Source: Streptomyces leeuwenhoekii (GTDB lineage: Bacteria > Actinomycetota > Actinomycetes > Streptomycetales > Streptomycetaceae). Taken from it: 64,000 bases of DNA. The position numbers and the translations under genes were made by a program. The stretch covers positions 7,020,001 through 7,084,000 of the forward strand of contig NZ_LN831790.1 of assembly GCF_001013905.1 (NCBI RefSeq), given 5' to 3'. Below, piece after piece: positions 50,167 to 58,905 of the stretch; positions within the stretch are counted from its first letter, which is position 1, and every line of letters starts with the position of its first letter. The notes beneath the pieces were generated by a model. It saw only the letters and a list, made by a program, of their open reading frames with translations, searched no databases and had not been told where the DNA came from.

Positions 50167-50946
50167 TCACGCCGTCACGACGCCGATCCCGGCCTCCTCG
50201 AACCGGCGCACCGTCCCCGCGTCGGCCGCCGCGTCCGTCACCAGCGTGTCCACCGCCTCGGCGGCGCAGATCCGCGCGAACGCCCGCCGCCCCAGCTTGC
50301 TGGAGTCGGCGGCCACCACGACCCGCCCGGCGCGCTCGCACAGCAGCCGGTTGATCGCGGCCTCCGCCTCGTCGTGGGCCGCGGCGCCGTGCACGACGTC
50401 GAAGGCGACCACTCCCAGCACGGCCACGTCCACCGTGATCTGGCCCAGCACCCCGTCCGCCAGCGGTCCGATGAGCTCGTAGGACTGCGCCCGCGCGACC
50501 CCGCCCGTCACCACGATCTTGAACTGGGGCCGGACGGCGAGCTCGTTGGCGATGTTGAGCGCGTTGGTGACGACGGTCAGCGCGGGCGTCCCGGCGGCGA
50601 GGTCCCCGCGCTCCGCCAGCGCGCGGGCGACTTCCGTCGTGGTGGTGCCGCCGGTCAGCCCCACTGCCTCGCCGGGCGCCACGAGCGCGGCGACCGCCTT
50701 GGCGATGCGCTGCTTCTCGGAGGCGCGGCGGGCCGTCTTGTAGCGCAGCGGCAGTTCGTACGAGACTCCGTGCACCACCGCGCCACCCCGGGTGCGGACG
50801 AGCATCTGCTGCTCGGCGAGCCGGTCGAAGTCGCGGCGGATCGTCGCCGCCGACACCTCCAGCTCGGCCGCCGCCTCCTCGACGTCCAGCCGGCCGCGCT
50901 CGACGAGCAGCTCCAGCAGCGCCTTCCAGCGGGCGTCGCGCGACAT
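50167..50946 (-). CDS. DeoR/GlpR-family transcriptional regulator (AgaR-like)
   Basis: 259 residues. Helix-turn-helix LDVEEAAAELEVSAATIRRD at about residues 20-39, wing MLVRTRGGAVVHG, and the DeoR sugar-phosphate sensor domain with VGLTGGTTTTEVARAL, VVTNALNIANELA and VVVAADSSKLGRRAF. It is divergent from a SIS isomerase and aldolase, so it most likely represses them and is released by a sugar phosphate such as a tagatose or galactosamine derivative. GGAGACG lies before ATG 50946. Confidence 0.9.
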   Translation of the reverse strand: MSRDARWKALLELLVERGRLDVEEAAAELEVSAATIRRDFDRLAEQQMLVRTRGGAVVHGVSYELPLRYKTARRASEKQRIAKAVAALVAPGEAVGLTGGTTTTEVARALAERGDLAAGTPALTVVTNALNIANELAVRPQFKIVVTGGVARAQSYELIGPLADGVLGQITVDVAVLGVVAFDVVHGAAAHDEAEAAINRLLCERAGRVVVAADSSKLGRRAFARICAAEAVDTLVTDAAADAGTVRRFEEAGIGVVTA

Positions 50947-51012
50947 CCGCGTCTCCGTTCCCCATGCTCCGTGCCTCGTGGAGACCCTAGCGCACCCGGC
51001 TTCCCCCCAAAT

Positions 51013-51044
51013 GCTTGATTCTGATCGAAAGCCCGCTGTACGTT
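51013..51044 (+). promoter_or_regulatory. Promoter and probable DeoR operator
   Basis: TTGATT (51015-51020), 18 bp, TACGTT (51039-51044). The imperfect dyad from GCTT (51013) to AAGC (51032) with inner GAT/ATC covers the -35 box, a suitable place for repression by the divergent regulator. Confidence 0.5.
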
Positions 51045-51076
51045 GCAGGAACAAGCAGCGCAGGGAGGGGTACGGC

Positions 51077-51958
51077 ATGACCCATGTCGCGCAAGAGCTG
51101 GCCGGCCAGCCCGAGTGCTGGGCCCGCGCGGCGTCCGAGGCGGCACAGCACCGAGCGGCACTGCCCACCCCCGGGGAGCGCGTCGCGATCGTCGGCTGCG
51201 GCACCTCCTACTTCATGGCCCAGGCCGCCGCCGCGCTGCGCGAGAGCGCGGGCCAGGGCGAGACCGACGCCTTCGCCGCCTCCGAGTTCCCCGCCGGCCG
51301 CGCCTACGACCGGGTCGTCGCCCTCACCCGGTCCGGCACCACCACCGAAGTCCTGGATCTGCTGGGCGCGTTGCGGGGCCGTACCCGCACCACCGCCGTC
51401 ACCGCCGACCCCGGCACCCCGGTCATGGCCGCCGCCGACGACGTCGTCGTCCTCGACTACGCCGACGAGCGGTCCGTCGTGCAGACCCGCTTCGCCACCA
51501 CCGCGCTGACCCTGCTCCGCGCCCATCTGGGCCTGCACACCGACGCCGCCGTCGCCGACGCCCGGGCCGCCCTCGCGGCCGAGCTGCCCCAAGGGCTCGT
51601 GGAGTGCGCCCAGTTCACCTTCCTGGGACGCGGTTGGACGGTCGGACTGGCCAACGAGGCCGCGCTGAAGATGCGCGAGGCATCCCTGTCCTGGACCGAG
51701 GCGTACCCGGCGATGGAGTACCGCCACGGCCCCATCAGCGTCACCACCCGGAACACGGCCACCTGGATGTTCGGCGAAGCGCCCCGAGGGCTGGCCGGTC
51801 AGGTGCGGCAGACCGGCGGCATGTGGATCGAGGGCCACCTCGACCCGCTGGCCGAACTGGTCCGCGCCCAGCGGCTCGCCGTCGCCGTCGCGGCCGCCCG
51901 CGGCCTGGACCCCGACCGCCCGCGCCACCTCACCCGCTCGGTGATCCTCGCGCCCTGA
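51077..51958 (+). CDS. SIS domain sugar isomerase/deaminase (AgaS-like)
   Basis: 293 residues with two SIS subdomains: VAIVGCGTSYFMAQAAAALR, VVALTRSGTTTEVLDLLGAL in the first half and FTFLGRGWTVGLANEAALKM, REASLSWTEAYPAMEYRHGP in the second. EAALKMREAS...E-RHGP is the pattern of glucosamine-6-phosphate synthase isomerase domains and of AgaS. It should isomerise or deaminate an amino-sugar phosphate. AGGGAGGGG precedes ATG 51077. The aldolase gene follows 37 bp later. Confidence 0.89.
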   Translation: MTHVAQELAGQPECWARAASEAAQHRAALPTPGERVAIVGCGTSYFMAQAAAALRESAGQGETDAFAASEFPAGRAYDRVVALTRSGTTTEVLDLLGALRGRTRTTAVTADPGTPVMAAADDVVVLDYADERSVVQTRFATTALTLLRAHLGLHTDAAVADARAALAAELPQGLVECAQFTFLGRGWTVGLANEAALKMREASLSWTEAYPAMEYRHGPISVTTRNTATWMFGEAPRGLAGQVRQTGGMWIEGHLDPLAELVRAQRLAVAVAAARGLDPDRPRHLTRSVILAP

Positions 51959-51995
51959 CGACCAGGAAGCCCGCACCCCGGAAAGGGACAGGCCC

Positions 51996-52871
51996 GTGCC
52001 CCTCGCCACCACCGGCGACCTGGTCACCCGCGCCGCAGCCGCGCGCCGTGCCGTCGCCGCCTTCAACATCATCACCCTGGAGCACGTCGAAGCCGTCGTC
52101 GCCGGCGCCGAGACCGCCGGCACCCCCGTCGTCCTCCAGGTCAGCGAGAACGCGGTGAAGTACCGCTACGGGCGGCTGCTGCCCCTGGCCCGCGCCGCCG
52201 TCGCCGCCGCCGAACGCGCCACCGTGCCCGTCGCCCTGCATCTGGACCACGTCCAGAGCGACACCCTGCTGCGCCAGGCTCCTCAGGCCGGTTTCAGCTC
52301 GGTGATGTACGACGCCTCCCGGCTGCCGTACGCCGAGAACCTCGCCGCCACCAGGGCGGCCGCCGACTGGGCGCACGCCCGGGGGCTGTGGATCGAGGCC
52401 GAGCTGGGCCAGGTGGGCGGCAAGAACGGGCAACCCCCGCTGGACGCCCACGCGCCCGGAGCCCGCACCGACCCCGCCGAGGCCCGCGCCTTCGTCGCCG
52501 ACTCCGGGGTGGACGCCCTCGCCGTCGCCGTCGGCAGCGTGCACGCGATGACCACCCGCACCGCCACCCTCGACCACGACCTCGTCAAACGCCTGGCCGG
52601 CACCCTGGACGTGCCGCTCGTCCTGCACGGCTCCTCCGGCCTCCCGGACGGCGAACTCGCCGCGGCCGTCGCCCACGGCATCACCAAGGTCAACGTCGGC
52701 ACCGCCCTGAACATCGCCATGACCGGCGCCATCCGGGAGTACCTCGCCGCCCGCCCCGAGGCCGTCGACTCGCGCGGCTACCTCACGGTGGGGCGGGAGG
52801 CCATGGTCCGGACGGTCGTCGAGATCGTCCGCGCGCTCGGCGGCCCACCGCCCGGCCGCCCTACCGCCTGA
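51996..52871 (+). CDS. Class II fructose/tagatose-bisphosphate aldolase family protein
   Basis: 291 residues. VPVALHLDHVQSD (base Asp and zinc His), IEAELGQVGGKNG, LAVAVGSVHAMT (zinc His region), LVLHGSSGLPDGEL (third His) and GITKVNVGTALNIAMT (phosphate binding) complete the class II aldolase signature of the GatY/KbaY type. It would cleave tagatose or a related ketose bisphosphate to triose phosphates. No sugar-phosphate kinase gene lies between or beside these genes. The 3' end overlaps that of the convergent methyltransferase by 11 bp. Confidence 0.9.
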   Translation: MPLATTGDLVTRAAAARRAVAAFNIITLEHVEAVVAGAETAGTPVVLQVSENAVKYRYGRLLPLARAAVAAAERATVPVALHLDHVQSDTLLRQAPQAGFSSVMYDASRLPYAENLAATRAAADWAHARGLWIEAELGQVGGKNGQPPLDAHAPGARTDPAEARAFVADSGVDALAVAVGSVHAMTTRTATLDHDLVKRLAGTLDVPLVLHGSSGLPDGELAAAVAHGITKVNVGTALNIAMTGAIREYLAARPEAVDSRGYLTVGREAMVRTVVEIVRALGGPPPGRPTA

Positions 52872-54024
52872 CGGCCTTCAGCACCACGAACTTCGGATCA
52901 CTGGCCACCACCCGGCTGTTGCCGAACAGGCGCCGCAGCTTGACGTGGTAGCCCAGGTGCCGGTTGCCGACCACCCACAGCTCGCCGCCGGGGCGCAGCG
53001 CGCGCCGCGCCCCGCTGAACATCCGCCACGCCGTGGCATCGGTCGTGGCCTGGTGGGTGTGGAACGGCGGATTGTTCAGCACCAGATCGACGCTGCCGTC
53101 CGGCACCCCGGACAGCCCGTCACCGACCCGGAACTCCGCCTGCCCCGGCGCCCCGTTCGCCTTGAACGTGGCCTCGGCCGAGGCCACGGCCTGGAACGAC
53201 TCGTCGGTGAACAGCACCTCGGCCCCCGGGCCGGACAGCGCCACCGCCGTACCGACGACACCGTTGCCGCAGCCGAGGTCCACCACCTTCCGCGGGCCGC
53301 GGGCCTCGGGCAGGTGCTGGAGGAAGAAGCGGGTGCCGATGTCGAGCCGGTCGGCGCAGAAGACCCCCGCGTGGTTCACCACCGTGCGGCCGGAGACCGG
53401 CCCGATCCCGCCGGGCAGGGTGTAGCGCAGCGGCCACGGATTGGCGGGCCGCTCGAGCGCCGGATCCGGCGTGGCGAAGATCAGCCGGGCCTTCTTCTCC
53501 GCCAGCGAGGTCCGGGTCGGGCCGATGATCCGCTCGAACAGCCGCAGCGTCGAGGTGTGGATCTCCTTGACCATCCCCGTGCCCACCACGAGCGTGCCCG
53601 CGTGCACCGCCGGAGCCAGCCGCAGCAACTGGTCCTCCAGCAGCGCCAGACTCTTGGGCACCCGCACCAGCAAGACGTCGATCCGCTCCGGCGGCGGGTC
53701 CTGCGTGGTGAGCAGCCGGACCGCGTCCGGCTCGACGCCGTTGCGCGCCAGGTTGGCCCGGGTCGCCTCCCGGCCGAGCCAGGAATCGGTGATCTGCACC
53801 GGCCGGTGCCCCGCCAGCGCCGTCACCAGCGCGCCCCACCGGTCGCCGACGACCACGACCATGCCGGACGGGGACGGGTGCCGCTCGGCGAGGTGCCGCA
53901 GGAGGTACTCGTCGGAGGCGTCCCAGGCGCGCAGCCTCTCGCGCGCGTCCTCGGGGAATCGGGTCAGCACCCGCTCGCCCCACGGCGTCGGCATGCGGTC
54001 ACTACGGTCGCTGTGGTCGTTCAT
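52861..54024 (-). CDS. RlmG/RsmC-like class I methyltransferase
   Basis: 387 residues. An inactive-looking N-terminal methyltransferase copy (MVVVVGDRWGALVTALAG) precedes the catalytic domain with SAM motif VVDLGCGNGVVGTAVALSGP and VDLVLNNPPFHTHQATTD; NPPF marks exocyclic amino-group methylation. This two-domain layout is that of 23S rRNA G1835 (RlmG) and 16S G1207 (RsmC) methyltransferases. The family assignment is firm; the precise rRNA site is not. Confidence 0.89.
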   Translation of the reverse strand: MNDHSDRSDRMPTPWGERVLTRFPEDARERLRAWDASDEYLLRHLAERHPSPSGMVVVVGDRWGALVTALAGHRPVQITDSWLGREATRANLARNGVEPDAVRLLTTQDPPPERIDVLLVRVPKSLALLEDQLLRLAPAVHAGTLVVGTGMVKEIHTSTLRLFERIIGPTRTSLAEKKARLIFATPDPALERPANPWPLRYTLPGGIGPVSGRTVVNHAGVFCADRLDIGTRFFLQHLPEARGPRKVVDLGCGNGVVGTAVALSGPGAEVLFTDESFQAVASAEATFKANGAPGQAEFRVGDGLSGVPDGSVDLVLNNPPFHTHQATTDATAWRMFSGARRALRPGGELWVVGNRHLGYHVKLRRLFGNSRVVASDPKFVVLKAVRR

Positions 54025-54080
54025 CGTGCGTCCAGGCTAGCCGAGCCGCAGCTCAGGCCCGTTCGGGCAGGATGGGAGAC

Positions 54081-54743
54081 ATGGACGGCGAGCTGTTCCC
54101 CCGGACCCGGACCGAGGTCGCGCCCGGCGCGGTGCACGTACCGGACTGGCTGGACGCCGCGCACCAGAGAACACTCCTGGACGCCTGCCGGGAGTGGGCC
54201 CGTCCGCCCGCGGGACTGCGCACGGTCCGCACCCCCGGCGGCGGCACGATGACCGCCCGGCAGGTGTGCCTCGGCCGGCACTGGTACCCGTACGGCTATG
54301 CCCGCACCGTCGTCGACGGCGACGGCTCCCCGGTGAAGCCCTTCCCCGCCTGGCTGGGCGAACTGGGCCGCCGCGCGGTGGCCGACGCGCTCGGCGCGGC
54401 ACAGGTGGACCCGGCGCCCTACGACATCGCACTGGTCAACTTCTACGACGGCTACGCCCGCATGGGTATGCACCGCGACGCCGACGAGGCGTCCCACGCC
54501 CCGGTGGTCTCCCTGAGCCTCGGCGACACCTGCGTGTTCCGCTTCGGCAACACCGAGACCCGCGCCCGGCCCTGCACCGACGTCGAGCTGCGCAGCGGCG
54601 ACCTGTTCGTGTTCGGGGGGCCGTCCCGGCTCGCGTACCACGGCGTCCCCCGGGTGCGCGCGGGCACGGCACCTCCCGGACTGGGGCTGACCGGGCGGCT
54701 GAACATCACGCTCCGGGTCAGCGGATTCCCGGCCGACGCGTAG
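54081..54743 (+). CDS. AlkB-like alpha-ketoglutarate-dependent dioxygenase
   Basis: 220 residues. The iron ligands are HRDADE (H-x-D) at about residue 132 and the distal His in LAYHGVPRV; the 2-oxoglutarate-binding Arg is in GRLNITLRVS. YGYARTVVDGDGSPV and VNFYDGYARMGMHRDADE are close to bacterial AlkB, so repair of alkylated bases is likely. ATG 54081 has GGGAGA; ATG 54072 is the longer alternative. Confidence 0.88.
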   Translation: MDGELFPRTRTEVAPGAVHVPDWLDAAHQRTLLDACREWARPPAGLRTVRTPGGGTMTARQVCLGRHWYPYGYARTVVDGDGSPVKPFPAWLGELGRRAVADALGAAQVDPAPYDIALVNFYDGYARMGMHRDADEASHAPVVSLSLGDTCVFRFGNTETRARPCTDVELRSGDLFVFGGPSRLAYHGVPRVRAGTAPPGLGLTGRLNITLRVSGFPADA

Positions 54744-54779
54744 GCGTCCGGGTCTGCGGATCATGGGAGACTCGCCTTC

Positions 54780-56030
54780 ATGAGCGGCAAGGCGGACCCC
54801 CGGAGCACGGGGGAAGGGAGCACCCCGGCGAGCGCGACCAGGACACGGCTGGACCGGGGGCGGGGGGCGCTCGGGCCCGCGCTGGAGCTGGTGCACACCG
54901 GACGCGCGCCCACCCGTGCCGTCCTCACCGCCGAGCTCGGCGTGACCCGGGCGACGGCCGGTGCCGTCGCCGCCGAACTGGAGGCGCTCGGCCTGATCCG
55001 GGTCGACGCCCGGCCGGGCGCGGCGGCCGGTTCGCAGGGCCGCCCCTCGCACCGGCTGGCCGTCGCCGAGGACGGGCCCGTCGCCCTCGCCGCCCAGATC
55101 CACGCCGACGGTTTCCGGGCCGCGCTGGTCGGGCTCGGGGGCCGGATCGTCGCCACCGCGCCCGGCTGCGAGGTCGTCGACGCCGACCCGGCGAAGGTGC
55201 TCGGCTCCGTCGTCGAGGCGGGCGCCGGCCTGCTGCGCGCCACCGGGCGGCGCTGTGTGGGCGCCGGGCTCGCCGTGCCCTCCGCGGTGGCCGAACCGGA
55301 CGGGCTGGCGCTGAACCCGCTCCACCTGGCCTGGCCCGCGGGCGCGCCCGTACGGGAGATCTTCGCCGAGCAGGTGCGCGCCGCCGGTATCGACGGTCCC
55401 GTGTTCACGGCGAACGACGTCAACCTCGCCGCGCTCGCCGAGCACCGGCACGGTGCCGGCCGGGGCGCGCACCACCTGCTGTGCGTGGCCACGGGCCACC
55501 GGGGCGTCGGCGGTGCCCTGGTCCTCGACGGCCGTCTGCACCGGGGCAGCTCCGGCCTCGCCCTGGAGGTCGGCCACCTCACCGTCAACCCCGAGGGCCG
55601 CCCCTGCCACTGCGGCAGCCGGGGCTGCCTGGACGTGGAGGCCGATCCGCTGGCCTTCCTGACCGCCGCCGGACGCGCGCCGGGTCCCGAGGTGTCGCTG
55701 CTGCAACAGGCCAACGACCTGATCCGCGGGGACTACGCCGACCCGGCCGTGCGCACCGCGACCGAGGCCCTCATCGACCGGCTCGGCCTGGGTCTGGCCG
55801 GTCTGGTCAACATCCTCAACCCGGACCGGATCATCCTCGGCGGCCTGCACCGCACCCTGCTCGGCGCCGACCCCGACCGGCTGCGCGCGGTGGTCGCCGA
55901 CCGCAGCCTGTGGGGGCAGAGCGGCGGAGTGCCGATCCTGCCGTGCACGCTCGACCACAACAGCCTGGTCGGCGCGGCCGAACTGGCCTGGCAGCCCGTG
56001 CTGGACGACCCGCTGGCCGTGCTCGGCTAG
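54780..56030 (+). CDS. ROK family transcriptional regulator
   Basis: 416 residues. HTH at about residues 45-75 (TRAVLTAELGVTRATAGAVA), ROK domain with TANDVNLAALAEHRHGAG, ATGHRGVGGALVLDG and zinc motif EVGHLTVN ... CHCGSRGCLDVEA; the family Glu after the last Cys is replaced by Asp. The target genes are not obvious; no sugar operon adjoins it. The stop codon TAG at 56028-56030 shares its AG with the first bases of a MITE-like element, so the present C-terminus may have been set by that insertion. Confidence 0.87.
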   Translation: MSGKADPRSTGEGSTPASATRTRLDRGRGALGPALELVHTGRAPTRAVLTAELGVTRATAGAVAAELEALGLIRVDARPGAAAGSQGRPSHRLAVAEDGPVALAAQIHADGFRAALVGLGGRIVATAPGCEVVDADPAKVLGSVVEAGAGLLRATGRRCVGAGLAVPSAVAEPDGLALNPLHLAWPAGAPVREIFAEQVRAAGIDGPVFTANDVNLAALAEHRHGAGRGAHHLLCVATGHRGVGGALVLDGRLHRGSSGLALEVGHLTVNPEGRPCHCGSRGCLDVEADPLAFLTAAGRAPGPEVSLLQQANDLIRGDYADPAVRTATEALIDRLGLGLAGLVNILNPDRIILGGLHRTLLGADPDRLRAVVADRSLWGQSGGVPILPCTLDHNSLVGAAELAWQPVLDDPLAVLG

Positions 56031-56190
56031 GGTCTTTCGTTTGGACCAGGCCGGATCAGGGAGCGGGGTCTGGTGCCGTGCATCGCAAGGCGGAGGAGGG
56101 CGCCATGGCGGAGCCATGGCAACCGACGACAACGCGGCGAGGCATGGTGCCAGGCCCCTCGAGCCCGGCCTGATCCAAACGAGAGGCCCT
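56029..56190. mobile_element. 162-bp MITE-like element with 26-bp terminal inverted repeats
   Basis: The left end starts AGGGTCTTTCGTTTGGACCA (56029) and the right end reads the complement of AGGGCCTCTCGTTTGGATCA (to 56190); over 26 bp 23 positions pair. The interior is also self-complementary: GGGGTCTGGTGCCGTGCATC near 56065 pairs with GAGGCATGGTGCCAGGCCCC near 56140. No coding capacity. Elements with a GGGTCTTTCGTTTGGATCAG end are, from memory, repeated in many Streptomyces genomes. Confidence 0.75.
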
Positions 56191-56216
56191 GGGGTCTTTC
56201 GTTTGGACCAGGCCGG
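56191..56216. repeat. Second copy of the MITE left end
   Basis: GGGTCTTTCGTTTGGACCAG with GCCGGA follows the right end of the complete element directly. No matching right end is seen downstream, so this is a solo end or the start of a truncated second element. Confidence 0.7.
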
Positions 56217-56339
56217 AGCAGCGGCCGAGGAGGCCGGTGCGGTGCCCCGGCGGCCGGGCGCCTGCGCGCCGGAGGCGAGGAGTGCGCCCAGCCACCGCAG
56301 GCGGGGCCCGCTTGGCACGGCGGGAGAGCCCGGCCCCGG

Positions 56340-56580
56340 GGGCATGGGGGCGAACTCGTCGAAGCCGTGGAAGCCGCCCGGCTACACGTGCAGCTCGCAC
56401 TCCCCGCCGCACTGCCACAGACGGCCCGCGTAGGCGACGGTCTCGTCGCGGAAGGTCTCCGCCGAGCCGACGTCGAGGTAGGCCGGAGGCAGACCGGCGA
56501 GGTCCTGCGCGCGGGCGGGCGCGGCGTAGGGGGAGACGTCCGGTGACCCGGCGGTGCCGCCGAGGTAGGCGTCCCAGCCG
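56340..56580 (-). pseudogene. C-terminal relic of an alpha/beta hydrolase (esterase)
   Basis: The minus strand reads GWDAYLGGTAGSPDVSPYAA, then PARAQDLAGLPPAYLDVGSA, ETFRDETVAYAGRLWQCGGE and CELHV-stop-PGGFHGFDEFAP. This is the C-terminal quarter of an Aes/HSL-type esterase with the catalytic His in GGFHGFD. A stop replaces the usual Tyr before PGG, and everything upstream, including the nucleophile, is missing at about 56577. Confidence 0.75.
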
Positions 56581-57330
56581 GTGGCTCGTCCGCGACCCGC
56601 ACGGGGTGACGCTCACGGCCGCCGGCAGGACCCTGCTGACGGAGAGCAAGGCCTTGCTGGCCCATGCCGCGCAGAGGGCCGCCCGGGCGCGCCGGTCGGC
56701 GACGGCGTCCTCGACGGTGACCGTCACCAGTCCCGGATGTGGTGCCGTCCTGCTGGACCGGCTGGTACGCCTTCGACGACGCCTGCCCGCCGCACGCGTA
56801 CGCGTATGCGTCGGCACCGTCGACGACCAGCTCGACCGGCTGCGGTCCGGGCGGGCCGACATCGCGCTGTGGCGGGGACCGGTGCCCGGACCCGGCTTCG
56901 ACAGCCGGCTCCTGTTCGCGAGCGTGGCCACGTCCTGGTCGGCGCCGGTCACCGGCTGGCCGGCCGCGGGTCGGTCACCGTCGCCGACCTGACCGACGAA
57001 CCGGTCGTCCGCCGGCTGGGGACCGGCACCTCGTCGACCTCCCCCGCCCTGTGGCCCGGCGGCCTTCCCGGGCGCCCCGGACCGCAGGTGAGCGACGGCC
57101 CCGGCCGTCGTACGGCTGGGGCAAGCCGTCGCCTTCACCGCCGACCCGGGCCACGGCGCCGGCCGTCCGGAAGGGACGACCAGCCTCCCGCTGGCGGACG
57201 GACCACTCGTCCCCCTGCACCTGACCTGGGCGCGCGTACACACCACCGAGGGCATGCGACGCTTCCTCGACCACACGGGCACCGCAGCGCGCACACGCGC
57301 ATCCGCCCCCGCGTGCTCGGACGCCTCTGT
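56580..57330 (+). pseudogene. LysR regulator relic lacking its DNA-binding domain
   Basis: From WLVRDPHGVTLTAAGRTLL onward the plus strand gives a LysR effector domain: VTVTSPGCGAVLLDRLVRL, VGTVDDQLDRLRSGRADIAL, a frame change near 56930 to HRLAGRGSVTVADLTDEPVV, and another to FTADPGHGAGRPEGTTSLPL and HLTWARVHTTEGMRRFL. The N-terminal helix-turn-helix is absent; the sequence joins directly to the esterase relic on the other strand. Confidence 0.75.
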
Positions 57331-57412
57331 CACCGGGGCGACGCGGGCCGGCGCCGTCGGCTCCCTGACCAGGACGGCCCCGCCCCGGTCTTGGGACGCG
57401 TGGCCGGGCAGC

Positions 57413-58321
57413 TCAGGGCCAGTCCACGGCGAAGGCGCGCCCCGGGTTCTCCGTGAGCATGCGCCGCACCAGATCGTCCCCCACCGCGAGCGCGAGCCGC
57501 GGGGCCACCCGGCGCAGCAGATACGGCATGCCGGGTCCGCCGTCGACCGAGCGGGCGGACGCGGTCGTGGTGTCACCGCCGAGCAGCAGCCGGTCGCCGT
57601 GACCGGCGTCGGCCAGGGCGCGTACCGCCTCCGGCATCCGCCAGTCGGTGGCGTGGTGGGCGCGGGACGGCCCGTCGAACGCCAGGTAGCAGCCCGCCCG
57701 CGCGACCTGCCGGTGCGTCACGGGGTCGGGGGAGCGGTTGAGGTGGCCGAGGATCACGCGGTGCGGGGGTACGCCCGACGTGTCGCACAGCAGGTCCAGT
57801 ACGTCCAGGGCGCCGGTGCCCAGCTCCAGGTGGACGGCGACGGGAGCCCCCGTCGCGTGGTGGGCCTCGGCCGCCGCCGCCATGGTCCGGCGCGCGTGGG
57901 CGTCCAGCGTGTGGAAGCCCCCGGCGACCTTGATCAGGCCGGCCCGGACGCCCGTGTTCCCGATGCCCTCCGTCAGCTCGGCGACGAACACCTCCGCGAG
58001 CCGGCCGCGCAGCCCGGCCAGGGTCTCCTCGTCGTAGTGGACGTCCTGGTGCAGTCCGGTCGCGGCCACCACGTGCACACCGGTCTCGCGGGACAGCCCC
58101 GGCAGGTCGGCGGCGCGCCGGCCCATTCCGTACGGCGTCCACTGCACCACCGTGCCGCCGCCCTGCCGCCGGAACGCCTCCAGTTCCGCGCGTGCCGCCG
58201 GAAGGCTCCGCAGCTCCTGCCCGGCCAGTCGGGGACTGGTGAGGAACAGGTGGTCGTGCGCGTCGCAGACGCCCAGGTCGCCGGGGGCCACGTCGCCGAG
58301 CACCGTACGGACCGCGCTCAC
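57413..58321 (-). CDS. Phosphotriesterase-family metal-dependent hydrolase
   Basis: 302 residues. The binuclear metal site of the amidohydrolase superfamily, phosphotriesterase branch, is complete: VCDAHDHLFL (HxH), LIKVAGGFHT (bridging Lys), VAVHLELGTGA (His), ILGHLNRSPD (His) and LLGGDTTTAS (Asp). Such proteins are lactonases or phosphotriesterases; the substrate is unknown. The GTG start overlaps the DUF4865 stop (GTGA); GTG 58324 is adjacent. Probably co-transcribed with DUF4865. Confidence 0.87.
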   Translation of the reverse strand: MSAVRTVLGDVAPGDLGVCDAHDHLFLTSPRLAGQELRSLPAARAELEAFRRQGGGTVVQWTPYGMGRRAADLPGLSRETGVHVVAATGLHQDVHYDEETLAGLRGRLAEVFVAELTEGIGNTGVRAGLIKVAGGFHTLDAHARRTMAAAAEAHHATGAPVAVHLELGTGALDVLDLLCDTSGVPPHRVILGHLNRSPDPVTHRQVARAGCYLAFDGPSRAHHATDWRMPEAVRALADAGHGDRLLLGGDTTTASARSVDGGPGMPYLLRRVAPRLALAVGDDLVRRMLTENPGRAFAVDWP

Positions 58322-58905
58322 CACTGCCGCCCGCGCGGCAGCCGGTCCCGCTTCGGCGCCGAGAGGCGCAGCACGCGGAAGACGTCGCCTTCGGCCGCCG
58401 CGGGCACCTCACCGGCCCAGAGGGAGAACAGGACGGTCTCCCAGCGGCCGGTGTCCACGGCCGCCGCCGCGAGCACGGCACCGTCCCGCGCCGCCAGCCG
58501 CCCGGCCCGGGCCACCGCGTCCGCCGCGGCCTCGGCCGCGGGCATCCCGTCCGGGACCCGTTCCCGCCGCCGGACCGCCACCCGCGCGGGCGCCGCGGCA
58601 GAGCGGCCCTCCTCGTACGCCAGGCCGCTCCACTGCCGGGCCGACGGCCGCCCGAAGTCGTCGCTGAGCCCCTGGAAACCGCCGCCCCACAGGAAGGAGT
58701 TCATCCCCTCCACCGTGCGCCACAGATAGAACGGCGCGTACTGGTTGACCGGCGAGCCGTCTCTCCCGCGCTCACGTATCAGATACGCCTTCAGCCCGAG
58801 GCCGTCGAAGCCGTCCAGCAGATGCCCGCGGCGGGCCACCCGGTCCCGGACGACGTCCATGTCGTAGTCGGCGGGCAGGGTGATCTCGTACTGCATCGCA
58901 GGCAC
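58318..58905 (-). CDS. DUF4865 family protein
   Basis: 195 residues. MQYEITLPADYDMDVVRDRV, GLGLKAYLIRERGRDGSPVN and QYAPFYLWRTVEGMNSFLWG are the signature of DUF4865. The family looks like a dimeric alpha-beta-barrel (EthD/antibiotic-monooxygenase-like) but has no proven role. GTG 58905 is chosen for its AGGAGA site; ATG 58896 is possible. First gene of a two-gene unit with the phosphotriesterase-like gene. Confidence 0.87.
   Translation of the reverse strand: MPAMQYEITLPADYDMDVVRDRVARRGHLLDGFDGLGLKAYLIRERGRDGSPVNQYAPFYLWRTVEGMNSFLWGGGFQGLSDDFGRPSARQWSGLAYEEGRSAAAPARVAVRRRERVPDGMPAAEAAADAVARAGRLAARDGAVLAAAAVDTGRWETVLFSLWAGEVPAAAEGDVFRVLRLSAPKRDRLPRGRQW

Noticed and set aside
56041..56433. 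Short plus-strand frame across the MITE
   Set aside because: It spans the terminal repeats and interior hairpin of the element and has no protein-like pattern.
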